Shown: piece after piece, positions 35,540-44,283 of the stretch
How positions within the stretch are numbered: the stretch's first letter is position 1
How the letters are laid out: every line of letters starts with the position of its first letter
Assembly (NCBI RefSeq): GCF_034039665.1
Contig: NZ_CP120131.1
Location: forward strand, 124,001-188,000
Origin: Mammaliicoccus sp. Dog046
GTDB lineage: Bacteria > Bacillota > Bacilli > Staphylococcales > Staphylococcaceae
Length of the DNA stretch: 64,000 nucleotides
Direction of reading: 5' to 3'
Notes under the pieces: model-generated
What the model was told of the DNA's origin: nothing
Databases searched by the model: none
Seen by the model: only the letters and a program-made list of their open reading frames with translations
Translations under genes and position numbers: made by a program

Positions 35540-35990
35540 ACATAATTATTCTTCAATTATGATGAAACATGTTGCTTATAAAACCTATTTTGATGTCACT
35601 ACTGAAGATTATGAACGTATCTTTAAAGATTTCATATCATTATGTGAAAGAAAATCTGTCATTCCTACAGGACCTATAACTTTTGCTGTGACTCAAGTGG
35701 ATTTGGAAAGAAAAATGAATGTAGAAATATTTAGGCAAGTAAATGAATCATTTTCTGCAGATGATGATTTAAGTTATAGAACATACTTTTGTTTAAATAT
35801 GATGCTTCATGGCAGAATTACATCTAATAACTTTATTGAGGATGAAACTGCATTATTAGAAGAAATGAATCAGTTTGCTGTTGAAAATAAATTAACATTT
35901 GTTTCACCTTACTATCATACTTTTAGAACAAATATAAGTGGTGAACAAGGATGGATTGATGTAAAAGCAAAAGTTTATGAAAATGAATAA
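35532..35990 (+). CDS. DUF5085-like cytosolic protein (second of a pair)
   Basis: The 152-aa paralogue of the gene at 35084 keeps the same landmarks (VIPTGPITFAV, SYRTYFCLNMML, FVSPYYHTFRTNISG) but with low overall identity. ATG 35532 is used because GAGG precedes it; this overlaps the first copy by 8 bases. The side-by-side pair suggests the products form a heterodimer. It is followed by the repeated membrane-protein cassettes. Confidence 0.68.
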   Translation: MNKHNYSSIMMKHVAYKTYFDVTTEDYERIFKDFISLCERKSVIPTGPITFAVTQVDLERKMNVEIFRQVNESFSADDDLSYRTYFCLNMMLHGRITSNNFIEDETALLEEMNQFAVENKLTFVSPYYHTFRTNISGEQGWIDVKAKVYENE

Positions 35991-36031
35991 AGAATATTCA
36001 TATCGATAGACAAGATTGGATGTGAATAAAA

Positions 36032-36502
36032 ATGTCTGAGATTAAAAAGATTAATAAACGATTATTAGCTTTTGAAATATTACCATTTATTGCTTTTGCA
36101 ATTGGGCTCCCAACACCATTAATTGTATCAATGATTAAAATCAATACTATTACTGGAAAAGAAATAGATCTGCTTACAAATATTTCATTAATTACGTTTA
36201 TATCACTTTATGCCATCACAATTATTATTGAAATAATTACGTATTTCAAATTCACTAGAAAATTAAATTGTGACAAATCGGATGTTGAGTTGAGCAAGCG
36301 AATTAAGGCAACAAAAGTATTATCAATTCTATACATGATACCTTTATTATATTTTGTAGCATTTTATTTTAGATTGTTACATGTTAGATCATTTAGAGAG
36401 AATAAACACTCTGGTCAGCCAGCATATCATTTCTGGGAGTTTTTTATTAAAGAGAATCGTAAACCACTGGAATTGAAAGATTTCTTTAAAGTGAACAGAT
36501 AA
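36032..36502 (+). CDS. Family A membrane protein, cassette 1
   Basis: The 156-aa protein has three membrane helices and a strongly conserved C-terminal tail with RLLHVRSFRENKHSGQPAYH then HFWEFFIKENRKPLELK. It is the first of three near-identical copies (36032, 37918, 39837). The first loop diverges most (residues 28-55), while the tail is almost invariant. Only in this copy is the start ATG; the others use GTG at the aligned position. Probable immunity or toxin-resistance function by context; no known family confirmed. Confidence 0.75.
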   Translation: MSEIKKINKRLLAFEILPFIAFAIGLPTPLIVSMIKINTITGKEIDLLTNISLITFISLYAITIIIEIITYFKFTRKLNCDKSDVELSKRIKATKVLSILYMIPLLYFVAFYFRLLHVRSFRENKHSGQPAYHFWEFFIKENRKPLELKDFFKVNR

Positions 36503-36532
36503 TTTAGAACGTTGTTTTAAGGAGAAATTAAA

Positions 36533-37225
36533 ATGAACATGAGTGGAAGTATTAACGAAGTCGTTGGTAGATTTAGAAAACCTTTAACACAAATAATGAG
36601 TATAGTAACAATATTTATTTTATTACTTAGTACGCTTACCGTTCAAACTGGAGTGGGATATAAATATGTTCCAAATTATTTGAGAATTATCACATTAATA
36701 GAAATTATAGTGGTTCTTATAAGTTTTATACAATGTTTCAGGTTTGTATCATTTGATGAGAATTTTCAAATCAATAAGGTGTTGTTAAAAAGATATGTAA
36801 AGGGGTTAACGATTTTAAATGTAATTGGGACATTGACCCCGGTGTATGCTTTAACTAATTTATTTTACATCAATGCTGTGCAACATTTTGTTGATTTATA
36901 TTTTTATTGGCTAGTAGGCATGATATCAATGACTATTAGTTTTCTATTATTTATTGTAGGTGTAGCATTTATGTATCATAGTTTTCCTAAAATTGATAAG
37001 TATATGAGTGGGAAAACGAAATCATTTATAGGATTAGGTATTACTTTTACATCTTTTTTAATATATATAGAAAAGGTCATAGAATATATTTTAGTTCCTA
37101 ATGTTGGAGATAATAAATTTATAATTTTAGGATCAGGATTACTATTTATAATGGTTCAAGTTATTGTCTACGAATGGATTAAAAACTATTCTACGTTCAA
37201 AATTTTAATATTGAAGGAAGATTAA
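36533..37225 (+). CDS. Family B membrane protein, cassette 1
   Basis: The 230-aa protein with six helices opens SINEVVGRFRKPLTQIMS and has the marker FVSFDENFQINKVLLKRY after helix 2, then PNVGDNKF before helix 6. Three more copies lie at 38455, 40341 and 42246. ATG 36533 follows GGAG. It lies two bases before its family C neighbour, indicating tight coupling of B and C. Confidence 0.75.
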   Translation: MNMSGSINEVVGRFRKPLTQIMSIVTIFILLLSTLTVQTGVGYKYVPNYLRIITLIEIIVVLISFIQCFRFVSFDENFQINKVLLKRYVKGLTILNVIGTLTPVYALTNLFYINAVQHFVDLYFYWLVGMISMTISFLLFIVGVAFMYHSFPKIDKYMSGKTKSFIGLGITFTSFLIYIEKVIEYILVPNVGDNKFIILGSGLLFIMVQVIVYEWIKNYSTFKILILKED

Positions 37226-37227
37226 AA

Positions 37228-37842
37228 ATGGAATATTTTTTATTAGTTATTTTATGTGCACTTTATTACATCGTTTATATCACATCAGTTATGTATTCAG
37301 AAGGATATAGAGTAATGCCACTTATCATCTATATAGGTGTATTTGTCTTATATGCGATTTCATTTATTTTTATTACTCCGGAGTATGAAAGTAGAGGGAA
37401 TTACATATGTTTTCTATGCCTAGGTGTCATCGTTTATTCATGGATGTCGATTAGTGGTTTTTGGACAAAACCTTTAGAGCTTAAAGTTAAACAACTTACT
37501 AAATCAACGAAAGAAGTAATTCTTAACAAAGATTATGAAAAGGTTGAAAGTCTGGCTATAAGTATTGTTATTTCAAGATTAAAAGGAAAAATATCGCTTA
37601 TAATCACAGTGATCTTAACGATAACAGCTGGTTTTACAATTACGGAACAATTACAAGATGAATTTGTTGATGGTGTAGTATTGGGTGCCTTTTTATTTTT
37701 CTTTGTGTTTTTAGCATATTTAATAATAGATATTGTTCTATGGATTAAACGTAAACGATTTGCATTTATATCTATACGACCTCTATTTGCGAATATTTGG
37801 TTAATTATATTTGCGATTGCGATTAGTATTAAAGACTTTTAG
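37228..37842 (+). CDS. Family C membrane protein, cassette 1
   Basis: The 204-aa protein with about six helices has a YYIVYITSVMYSEGYRVMP start and the marker WMSISGFWTKPLELKVKQL after helix 3, followed by a cytosolic helix and three more membrane segments. Other copies are at 39162 and, more diverged, 43063. It completes the first A-B-C unit. The function is unknown; it may act as a membrane partner of B. Confidence 0.75.
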   Translation: MEYFLLVILCALYYIVYITSVMYSEGYRVMPLIIYIGVFVLYAISFIFITPEYESRGNYICFLCLGVIVYSWMSISGFWTKPLELKVKQLTKSTKEVILNKDYEKVESLAISIVISRLKGKISLIITVILTITAGFTITEQLQDEFVDGVVLGAFLFFFVFLAYLIIDIVLWIKRKRFAFISIRPLFANIWLIIFAIAISIKDF

Positions 37843-37917
37843 ATTATATTTGAATGCAATCAAATCATATTGAACACATTGTTATAGTATCCAGAAAAAG
37901 CTAAGGGTGAATTGAAA

Positions 37918-38391
37918 GTGGAAGATATTAAGAAAATAAATAAACGATTGTTGGCTTTTGAAATGTTACCTTTTATAGTTTTTGTAATAGTACTTGTGTC
38001 TCCGTTAGTTGTCTCAATGATTACAATCAATTCACCAACGAGTGGTAAGGAAATAAATATGATTGCTAAAAATTCATTTATTACGCTTATAGCAATCTAT
38101 GCTATCACAATCATTATTGAAATAATTACGTATTTCAAATTCACTAGAAAATTAAATTGTGACAAATCAGATGTTGAATTGAGTAATCGGATAAAGGCAA
38201 CAAAAGTATTATCAATTCTATACATGATACCTCTATTATATTTTTTAGCATTTTATTTTAGATTGTTACATGTTAGATCGTTTAGAGAGAATAAACATTC
38301 AGGTCAGCCAGCATATCATTTCTGGGAGTTCTTTATTAAAGAGAATCGTAAACCGCTGGAATTAAAACATTTTTATAAACCGAATAGGTAA
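37918..38391 (+). CDS. Family A membrane protein, cassette 2
   Basis: The 157-aa copy of the 36032 protein has a C-terminal tail identical except for D to H and small end changes. The GTG start aligns with the ATG of copy 1 and is properly spaced from AAGGGTGA. The 40-base leader (TTATAGT..CCAGAAAAA..TAAGGGTGAATTGAAA) is shared with copy 3 and with the orphan leader at 42930, marking the unit boundary. Confidence 0.75.
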   Translation: MEDIKKINKRLLAFEMLPFIVFVIVLVSPLVVSMITINSPTSGKEINMIAKNSFITLIAIYAITIIIEIITYFKFTRKLNCDKSDVELSNRIKATKVLSILYMIPLLYFLAFYFRLLHVRSFRENKHSGQPAYHFWEFFIKENRKPLELKHFYKPNR

Positions 38392-38454
38392 TTTAACAGT
38401 AATTATAATGAACTATTCAGACTTCAATATTCTAATGTCTAAGGAGTGGATAAG

Positions 38455-39135
38455 ATGAATATAAATGAAAGTATTGATGAATTAAGAAAATCTGGCATAC
38501 AAATATTGAATCTAATAACTTTATTTACAATACTTTTTAGTTGTTTAGTATTTTTTAACGGATTGGAATATAAGTACTTTCCAAACTATTTGAAAGTAAT
38601 AACGATAATAGAATTAATTATTGTATTTATGAATCTATTACAATTTATAAGATTTATATCATTTGATGAACAGTTTCAAATAAATAAAGTTCTATTGAAA
38701 AGGTATGCGAAGTTTTTAACTTTTAATAATATTTTAGGATCATACAATTTTGTATTTGTTTTTAGTAATGTATTTTATTTTTTAGCAGCACAGCATTATG
38801 TAGATTTATATAAATATTGGTTATTAGATTTTGTAAGTTTAATCATAAGTTTCTCATTGTTTACGATAGGAATGATTTTTATGTTTGTTCATTTTTCCTT
38901 TTTGGAAAAGATTATTAAACCTAAAGTGCAAACATTACTAGGATTAATATTTATGTTCTTAGCACAAGGTATTTATGTTATGAAAATCATTGAATATATA
39001 TATGTTCCTAATATCGCAGATTCTAAATTTATAGTTTTAGGAACAACATTTTTAGTAATGATTGCTTTTTCTATAAGTGTAAAATGTATTTTAATGTATA
39101 CAAAATTCAAATATTCGATGTTAGAAAAAGGTTAG
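38455..39135 (+). CDS. Family B membrane protein, cassette 2
   Basis: The 226-aa copy of the 36533 protein opens NINESIDELRKSGIQILNL, has FISFDEQFQINKVLLKRYAK and six helices. ATG 38455 is preferred over GTG 38446 by spacing from AAGGAG. Compared with the other copies the helices vary and the FDE-INK loop is constant, which suggests the loop is the shared functional part. Confidence 0.75.
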   Translation: MNINESIDELRKSGIQILNLITLFTILFSCLVFFNGLEYKYFPNYLKVITIIELIIVFMNLLQFIRFISFDEQFQINKVLLKRYAKFLTFNNILGSYNFVFVFSNVFYFLAAQHYVDLYKYWLLDFVSLIISFSLFTIGMIFMFVHFSFLEKIIKPKVQTLLGLIFMFLAQGIYVMKIIEYIYVPNIADSKFIVLGTTFLVMIAFSISVKCILMYTKFKYSMLEKG

Positions 39136-39161
39136 AAATTCGAATAATAAAAGGAGATATT

Positions 39162-39782
39162 ATGGCTATTTTATCACTGTTCATATTAGTAGGATTTTAT
39201 TATGTAGTGTATTTGACTTCTGTGTTATACGTGGAAGGAAATAAAAAATTACCAATGTATCTATACCTAATATCTTTCGTACTTTATTTAATTCCCTTTA
39301 TATTCATTGGTGCTGATTATGATGCTCGAAGTAGTTATTATACAGTCTTAAGCTTGGCGTTAATTGCATATGCGTGGATGACGATAAGTGGATTTTGGAC
39401 GAAGCCGTTAAGAGTAAAGGCAGAACAATTAGCACAAAATCCGACAAAAAATATATTGAATGACGAAAACAATAATATAGAAAATTTGATTGTTAAAATC
39501 ACCATAGCAAAGTATAAAGCGAGAATTTCATTGATGGTTACGATTATCATTACGATAACAATGGCACTTAAAGCCACACCTCAATTACGTTCAGAAATGA
39601 TAGATATGATTATGGTGATGGCACTCGCATTATTTGCTGTATTTATAGGTTATTTAGTAGCTGATCTTATCTTATGGAAGAAACGTAAACAATTTGCGTT
39701 TATAGCCATTAAACCATTATTTGTATTTGGCTGGTTAGTCCTATTAGAAATAGTTATGGCAATCAGTGGAGAGATATTTTAA
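39162..39782 (+). CDS. Family C membrane protein, cassette 2
   Basis: The 206-aa copy of the 37228 protein opens MAILSLFILVGFYYVVYLTSVLY and carries WMTISGFWTKPLRVKAEQL. ATG 39162 follows AAGGAG; a longer frame into the preceding gene is not supported. It completes the second A-B-C unit. Confidence 0.75.
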   Translation: MAILSLFILVGFYYVVYLTSVLYVEGNKKLPMYLYLISFVLYLIPFIFIGADYDARSSYYTVLSLALIAYAWMTISGFWTKPLRVKAEQLAQNPTKNILNDENNNIENLIVKITIAKYKARISLMVTIIITITMALKATPQLRSEMIDMIMVMALALFAVFIGYLVADLILWKKRKQFAFIAIKPLFVFGWLVLLEIVMAISGEIF

Positions 39783-39836
39783 TAACTATTGAAAACTTTG
39801 TTATAGTTTCCAGAAAAAATTAAGGGTGAATTGAAA

Positions 39837-40313
39837 GTGGAAGATATTAAGAAAATAAATAAACGATTATTAGCTTTTGAAATACTACCATGTATTGTTT
39901 TGTTTACAGGTTTTTTTCTCACTTTTACTGTAGGGATGATTTCTACTGTAAATTATGGTATTGGTGATAAAGAACTAGATCTAATAGCTATAACTGTATT
40001 AATTACATTTATAACACTTTATGTTGTTACTATAATCACAGAAATAATTATATATTTCAAATTCACTAGAAAATTAAGTTGTGACAAATCAAAAGTTGAA
40101 TTGAGTAACAGAATAAAGGTTACGAAAGTATTATCAATTCTGTATATGATACCGTTATTATATTTTGTGGCATTTTATTTTAGATTGTTACATGTTAGAT
40201 CATTTAGAGAGAATAAACATTCTGGTCAGCCAGCTTATCATTTCTGGGAGTTTTTTATTAAAGAGAATCGTAAACCACTGGAATTGAAAGATTTTTATAA
40301 ACCGAATAGGTAA
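39837..40313 (+). CDS. Family A membrane protein, cassette 3
   Basis: The 158-aa third copy of family A has the same GTG start and leader as copy 2. The first helix and loop are the most different (CIVLFTGFFLTFTVGMISTVNYGIG), the tail is nearly invariant. It is followed by a family B copy but no adjacent family C gene. Confidence 0.75.
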   Translation: MEDIKKINKRLLAFEILPCIVLFTGFFLTFTVGMISTVNYGIGDKELDLIAITVLITFITLYVVTIITEIIIYFKFTRKLSCDKSKVELSNRIKVTKVLSILYMIPLLYFVAFYFRLLHVRSFRENKHSGQPAYHFWEFFIKENRKPLELKDFYKPNR

Positions 40314-40340
40314 TTTAGGTGTAACAAAGAGGATATAAAA

Positions 40341-41027
40341 ATGTTTAATAATAAAAATATTGATGAATTAAGAAAACCAGTATCTCAAGTGTTAAGTTTA
40401 TTTGCTCTATTTATGATATTTTATTCAAGTATTACTTTAATGAGTGGATTAAAATATGATGATTTACCGTTACATTTGAAATTAACCACATTTATAGAAT
40501 TGTTAATTATTGTACTATGTTTATTACAATTCATTAGATTCATAAATTTTGATAAAGATAAAAATCAAAATAATAAAATCTATAGAAGGTATTCAAAGTT
40601 TTTATTGATAGTGAATATTTTGGCTACATGGAATACAATATTTGCTTTTAATAACTTATTTTATTTCATAGCAGCTAAACATAACGCTAATGTGTATGAT
40701 TATTGGTTATTTGGATTTATGTCAATGCTTATATGTTTCATTTTAGGGACAGTTGGTGCAGTTTTAATGACTCAAAGATTTAATAAAATTGAGAAATTAA
40801 TTGGAGTAAAGGTTAAGACATTTATAGGGATACTATTAATTTTCTTATCTCAGTTTATTTATATAGGAAAAATAATTGAATATAATTTGGTGCCTGAGGT
40901 AGCTGATTCAAAATACTTAATTTTAGGATCAATTGCACTTATTTTTGCTGCTAAGTTTATTAATTTCACATGGGTTTTAAAATATTCAAGATTAAATATT
41001 CCAAATTTGAAAGAGGAGAGCAAATGA
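40341..41027 (+). CDS. Family B membrane protein, cassette 3
   Basis: The 228-aa family B copy opens MFNNKNIDELRKPVSQVLSL and is the most diverged at the loop marker (FINFDKDKNQNNKIYRRYSK). Its stop overlaps the start of a lipoprotein gene (ATGA) where cassettes 1 and 2 have family C. Confidence 0.75.
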   Translation: MFNNKNIDELRKPVSQVLSLFALFMIFYSSITLMSGLKYDDLPLHLKLTTFIELLIIVLCLLQFIRFINFDKDKNQNNKIYRRYSKFLLIVNILATWNTIFAFNNLFYFIAAKHNANVYDYWLFGFMSMLICFILGTVGAVLMTQRFNKIEKLIGVKVKTFIGILLIFLSQFIYIGKIIEYNLVPEVADSKYLILGSIALIFAAKFINFTWVLKYSRLNIPNLKEESK

Positions 41028-41386
41028 AAAAATTAGGAGCGCTATTAATTTTGCTGACTTTTATTTCAGCAGCATGTGGTAATAATGACAACAAGTATCA
41101 AGAAAAAATTGAAAAAGTACAAGAAATACAAGCTGAGACACACAAGGTAATGAAAAAGAAAGAAGATAGTCTTGTGGATGAATTTGATAAACGAAAAGCA
41201 AATTATTATGTATTTAAAGATGGAAAAATAGTTGTAGTAGGTTATAAATTATTTAAAGAAAGTGATCAACTATTTTTAGCTGCATATGAATTTGAAGACG
41301 GCAAAGTTTATTATAAACGAGATATTAATCCACAAAAATACATAAAAGAACATAAGGCTAATTATAAGGAAGAAAATATAAAATAA
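41024..41386 (+). CDS. Small lipoprotein, DUF4467/cystatin-like
   Basis: The 120-aa lipoprotein has a signal peptide with a lipobox ending SAAC (Cys 18), then a helix KIEKVQEIQAETHKVMKKKE and strands YYVFKDGKIVVVGYKLF and VYYKRDINPQKYIKEHKA. This matches my memory of staphylococcal DUF4467 lipoproteins with a cystatin-like fold. ATG 41024 is set by AGAGGAG and overlaps the family B stop. Some LXG immunity proteins in streptococci are surface-exposed, so an outward-facing protector role is possible. Confidence 0.75.
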   Translation: MKKLGALLILLTFISAACGNNDNKYQEKIEKVQEIQAETHKVMKKKEDSLVDEFDKRKANYYVFKDGKIVVVGYKLFKESDQLFLAAYEFEDGKVYYKRDINPQKYIKEHKANYKEENIK

Positions 41387-41404
41387 AAAAAGAGAGTGAA
41401 AAAA

Positions 41405-41818
41405 ATGACTAAACTTATTAAAGTAACATCGTTAATTGGAATATTAGTACAAAGCTTTTTTTCATTAATGTGGTTGATTTACTTAATTTTAACTATCACT
41501 GGAACAGTAAGTCCGGATTTAACGACAACAGTAAATGGAGAAGTAACAGTACAAGATGAAGGTACAACTAAAACAGTATTTAGTATGATATTCGGTGGAT
41601 TATTAGTATTCTACCTTATCTCACTGTTACTTGGCGTAATTGGTTTGAAAAAAATGAAAAACCAACCTAAAAAGAGCGGTACTTTTTATATTATAGGAGC
41701 AATTGTTAGTTTAAATATGATTACATTTATTGCATGGTTAATTTGTGGTATTAGTTTAAAAAAAGAAAGCAATAATCAAAACACAAATACAAATCAGGTG
41801 AATTCAAATGAAGCATAG
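41405..41818 (+). CDS. Small membrane protein, DUF4064-like
   Basis: The 137-aa protein has three or four helices with an outside loop after helix 1 (SPDLTTTVNGEVTVQDEGTTK), a KKMKNQPKKSG cytosolic turn and an N/T-rich tail. The layout recalls DUF4064 proteins. ATG 41405 is chosen over GTG 41396. It overlaps the next gene by 11 bases. It belongs to the segment inserted between cassettes 3 and 4. Confidence 0.65.
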   Translation: MTKLIKVTSLIGILVQSFFSLMWLIYLILTITGTVSPDLTTTVNGEVTVQDEGTTKTVFSMIFGGLLVFYLISLLLGVIGLKKMKNQPKKSGTFYIIGAIVSLNMITFIAWLICGISLKKESNNQNTNTNQVNSNEA

Positions 41819-42200
41819 CTGGTGGATTATATTAGTTATAGGTGGCGTAATGAGTTTATTAACGATTAAAGGACTCGTTCTAGGTGTCGGTTGTTTCGGA
41901 ATGATTGCTTTAAATGCTATGTGGCTGATTGTTTATACACCGAAGCGCAACAGTCAAGCATTAGAAAGTATTTCAAAACCTACAGTTTATCTATCGATTC
42001 TCGGCGTTTACGTAGTTATGTTATTCATGACGTTCATGATTATATTGACGATGAATGATAGTTTGCATCAAAAAGGGATACATTTATATGGCAACGCATA
42101 TAATACATTGAACATCGTTGGATTAGTGATAGGAGCAGTGTGTTTCACGATTGGTACTTATTTCGTTTATAAAATACAAAATCGTAGGTTGAATGCTTAA
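41808..42200 (+). CDS. 130-aa four-helix membrane protein
   Basis: This very hydrophobic protein (MKHSWWIILVIGGVMSLLTIKGLVL...) has four predicted helices and a basic end (YKIQNRRLNA). It is coupled to the previous gene by overlap. I do not recognise a family. Its context is the Ess effector module. Confidence 0.6.
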   Translation: MKHSWWIILVIGGVMSLLTIKGLVLGVGCFGMIALNAMWLIVYTPKRNSQALESISKPTVYLSILGVYVVMLFMTFMIILTMNDSLHQKGIHLYGNAYNTLNIVGLVIGAVCFTIGTYFVYKIQNRRLNA

Positions 42201-42245
42201 TTAGATTCTTTTCAACGTGACTTTAAAGTGTAAGGAGTATTAAAC

Positions 42246-42929
42246 ATGAGTATAAATGAGAGTATTGATGAACTTAGAAAACCAGGTGTACAAGTGGTTA
42301 GTTTTTTCAATTTAGGATTTATTTTATATAGCTTTTTAGTATTTTTTAATGGATTAGATTATAAATATCTTCCAAATTATTTAAAAATAGTAACAATTAT
42401 TGAATTGCTTATAGTAGTTATTGGATTGCTACAATATTTTAGATTTATATCTTTTGATGAAAATTTTCAAGTAAACAAAGTTTTGTTGAAAAGATATGCC
42501 AAATTTTTAACTATTGTAAATTTTTTAGGTATATTTAATGCTGTTTTTGTAATAAATAATTTGTTTTATTTTATAGCAATACAAAACCATGTTGATCTTT
42601 TTCCAAATTGGTTAATGAGTATGTTAGTAATGCTTATATGTTTTATATTATGGAGTACTGGTTTAGTACTAATGTGGAATAGCTTTCCTAAATTAGAGAA
42701 ATATATAAGTGGTAAGAGAAGAACTTTTATAGGAATTGGATTAGCACTTACGTCATGTTTAGTAATAATATTTAAAATTGTTGAATATATAATACTTCCA
42801 AATGCAGGGGATTCAAAATTTATTGTTCCTGGTTCTATTTTAGTGATATTAGGTTGTCAGTTAGCAACAGCTGAATTGATAAAGAGATATGCTTCGTTCA
42901 AAATTTTAGTGTTGGATAAAGAATATTGA
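42246..42929 (+). CDS. Family B membrane protein, cassette 4
   Basis: The 227-aa fourth family B copy opens MSINESIDELRKPGVQVVSF and has FISFDENFQVNKVLLKRYAK. It is closest to copies 1 and 2. Here B precedes an A remnant, so the order around this copy is disturbed compared with the A-B-C units. Confidence 0.75.
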   Translation: MSINESIDELRKPGVQVVSFFNLGFILYSFLVFFNGLDYKYLPNYLKIVTIIELLIVVIGLLQYFRFISFDENFQVNKVLLKRYAKFLTIVNFLGIFNAVFVINNLFYFIAIQNHVDLFPNWLMSMLVMLICFILWSTGLVLMWNSFPKLEKYISGKRRTFIGIGLALTSCLVIIFKIVEYIILPNAGDSKFIVPGSILVILGCQLATAELIKRYASFKILVLDKEY

Positions 42930-42991
42930 ACACATTTTTATAGTGTGCAGAAAAAACTAAGGGTGAATAGAAAGTGGTAGATCATATTTAA
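42930..42991 (+). pseudogene. Orphan family A leader with a five-codon remnant
   Basis: The leader found before the A genes at 37918 and 39837 recurs here (TTTTATAGTG.GCAGAAAAAACTAAGGGTGAAT.GAAAGTGG). The gene start follows as GTG GTA GAT CAT ATT TAA (42974-42991), after which no A sequence remains. A fourth A gene seems to have been deleted. The next 70 bases are AT-rich with no feature. Confidence 0.65.
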
Positions 42992-43062
42992 ATTTATCAT
43001 TATATTTAAATCCTGAAGATAACAATGAAAATGAATAAAACAATTAAGTTAGGAGAAATAGC

Positions 43063-43650
43063 ATGGTTTATGTCGTTTTAATAGTTCTATTCGTATTATA
43101 TTATCTAGCTACTTTAGAAGGTTTGTTGAAATCTGAAGGTCTATCATTATTTGGATTATTGATAGATGTCATTACTTTAGGTATTTTAATCGGAATCTAC
43201 TTCCTTGGTGATATAATGCGTGGAAATGATTTGAGTATTTTCTTAATGTTTACACATATTGGCTCATATGTATTTATGTATTTTGCTATCAAGTCATTCT
43301 GGGTAAGACCGAAGTTATTAGTGTATGCAGTCCAAAGAGAACAAAATGTAAAAAAAGAGGACCTAGGAACAGAACGTTTAGAGTTGCAAATTGCTCGATA
43401 TAAAGGCGTTTATCTTTTTGGTATCTCGGTTGTACTACTGATTATTGCTAAGTTGAGAATGATAGAACCTTTAATAGCAGATCAATTAGACATGAATCCA
43501 ATTTTTATCCTTGTCGGACTAATCATTATCATTATTTGGCTCATATTAGATATTTATAGAAAGATAAAGTACGGTATATTTTTATTTAAATCTATCGTAC
43601 CAATCGTTGTTACAGCTTGGATTATTTTCGGAACGATTATTTTACAGTAG
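43063..43650 (+). CDS. Family C membrane protein, diverged copy
   Basis: The 195-aa protein shares the layout of family C: YYLATLEGLLKSEG start, a helix ending YFAIKSFWVRPKLLVYAVQRE at the place of WTKPLELKVKQ, LQIARYKGVY, and a final pair of helices around an IKYG turn. Identity to the other two copies is much lower. It is the last gene of the effector module, followed by a terminator. Confidence 0.68.
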   Translation: MVYVVLIVLFVLYYLATLEGLLKSEGLSLFGLLIDVITLGILIGIYFLGDIMRGNDLSIFLMFTHIGSYVFMYFAIKSFWVRPKLLVYAVQREQNVKKEDLGTERLELQIARYKGVYLFGISVVLLIIAKLRMIEPLIADQLDMNPIFILVGLIIIIIWLILDIYRKIKYGIFLFKSIVPIVVTAWIIFGTIILQ

Positions 43651-43664
43651 GAATATGGATGATG

Positions 43665-43710
43665 AATAGCAACAATCACGTTTAGTTAAGTGATTCGTTG
43701 CTATTTTTTA
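43665..43710 (+). terminator. Terminator of the Ess effector module
   Basis: AATAGCAACAATCAC (43665-43679) pairs with GTGATTcGTTGCTATT (43690-43705), with a run of Ts after it. Confidence 0.85.
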
Positions 43711-43779
43711 TTAAACTACATATAATTAGTGTAATTTGACACTCGTTTTATAATCGTACTTTTAAAGGATGGGATGTGT

Positions 43780-44160
43780 ATGGAGGAAATTTATCATGTG
43801 ATTGATACGTATAAAACAGCTGCAAAGACGAAAGATATTGATCTGATGTTATCGATTTATACGGATGATATTTTTATTTATGATGCATGGGAAAAGTGGT
43901 CAGAATCAGGGTTAGATGCGATGAAACAATTAGTTACAGAATGGTTTGCGAGTTTAGGTGAAGAGTCGCTAGATTTAGAAATATCCAATATCAAAGTTGA
44001 GAGTGATACACGTGTTGGATTCGCATCATATGATGTTAAATTCATTCGACTAGATACAAACGGACAACCATATAAAAGCATCACAAACAGATTTACAGTA
44101 GGTTTAGTTAAAGACAATCAATGGAAAATCAAACATCAACATAGCAGTATTCCTAGTTAA
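43780..44160 (+). CDS. SnoaL/NTF2-like protein
   Basis: The 126-aa protein has an NTF2-like alpha+beta fold: N-terminal helix EEIYHVIDTYKTAAKTKDIDLMLSIYTDD, then DIFIYDAWEKW and late strands RVGFASYDVKFIRLD and WKIKHQHSSIP. Such proteins bind small molecules or act as simple isomerases; many are of unknown role. ATG 43780 fits AAAGGA better than 43774. It is a stand-alone gene between terminators. Confidence 0.8.
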   Translation: MEEIYHVIDTYKTAAKTKDIDLMLSIYTDDIFIYDAWEKWSESGLDAMKQLVTEWFASLGEESLDLEISNIKVESDTRVGFASYDVKFIRLDTNGQPYKSITNRFTVGLVKDNQWKIKHQHSSIPS

Positions 44161-44167
44161 TGATAGG

Positions 44168-44196
44168 AAAAAAGTAGCCTAGTGCTACTTTTTTTA
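44168..44196. terminator. Bidirectional terminator
   Basis: AGTAGC (44173-44178) pairs with GCTACT (44184-44189), extended by A and T runs on the two sides. It serves the SnoaL gene and the convergent LysR gene. Confidence 0.85.
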
Positions 44197-44283
44197 TTTC
44201 CTTGGAAATGATTGGGGTGCTGTAACGCCCAATTCCAACGAAAAGTGTCCCTTACAACAACTATCGCTTCTCACCTTCAACAC

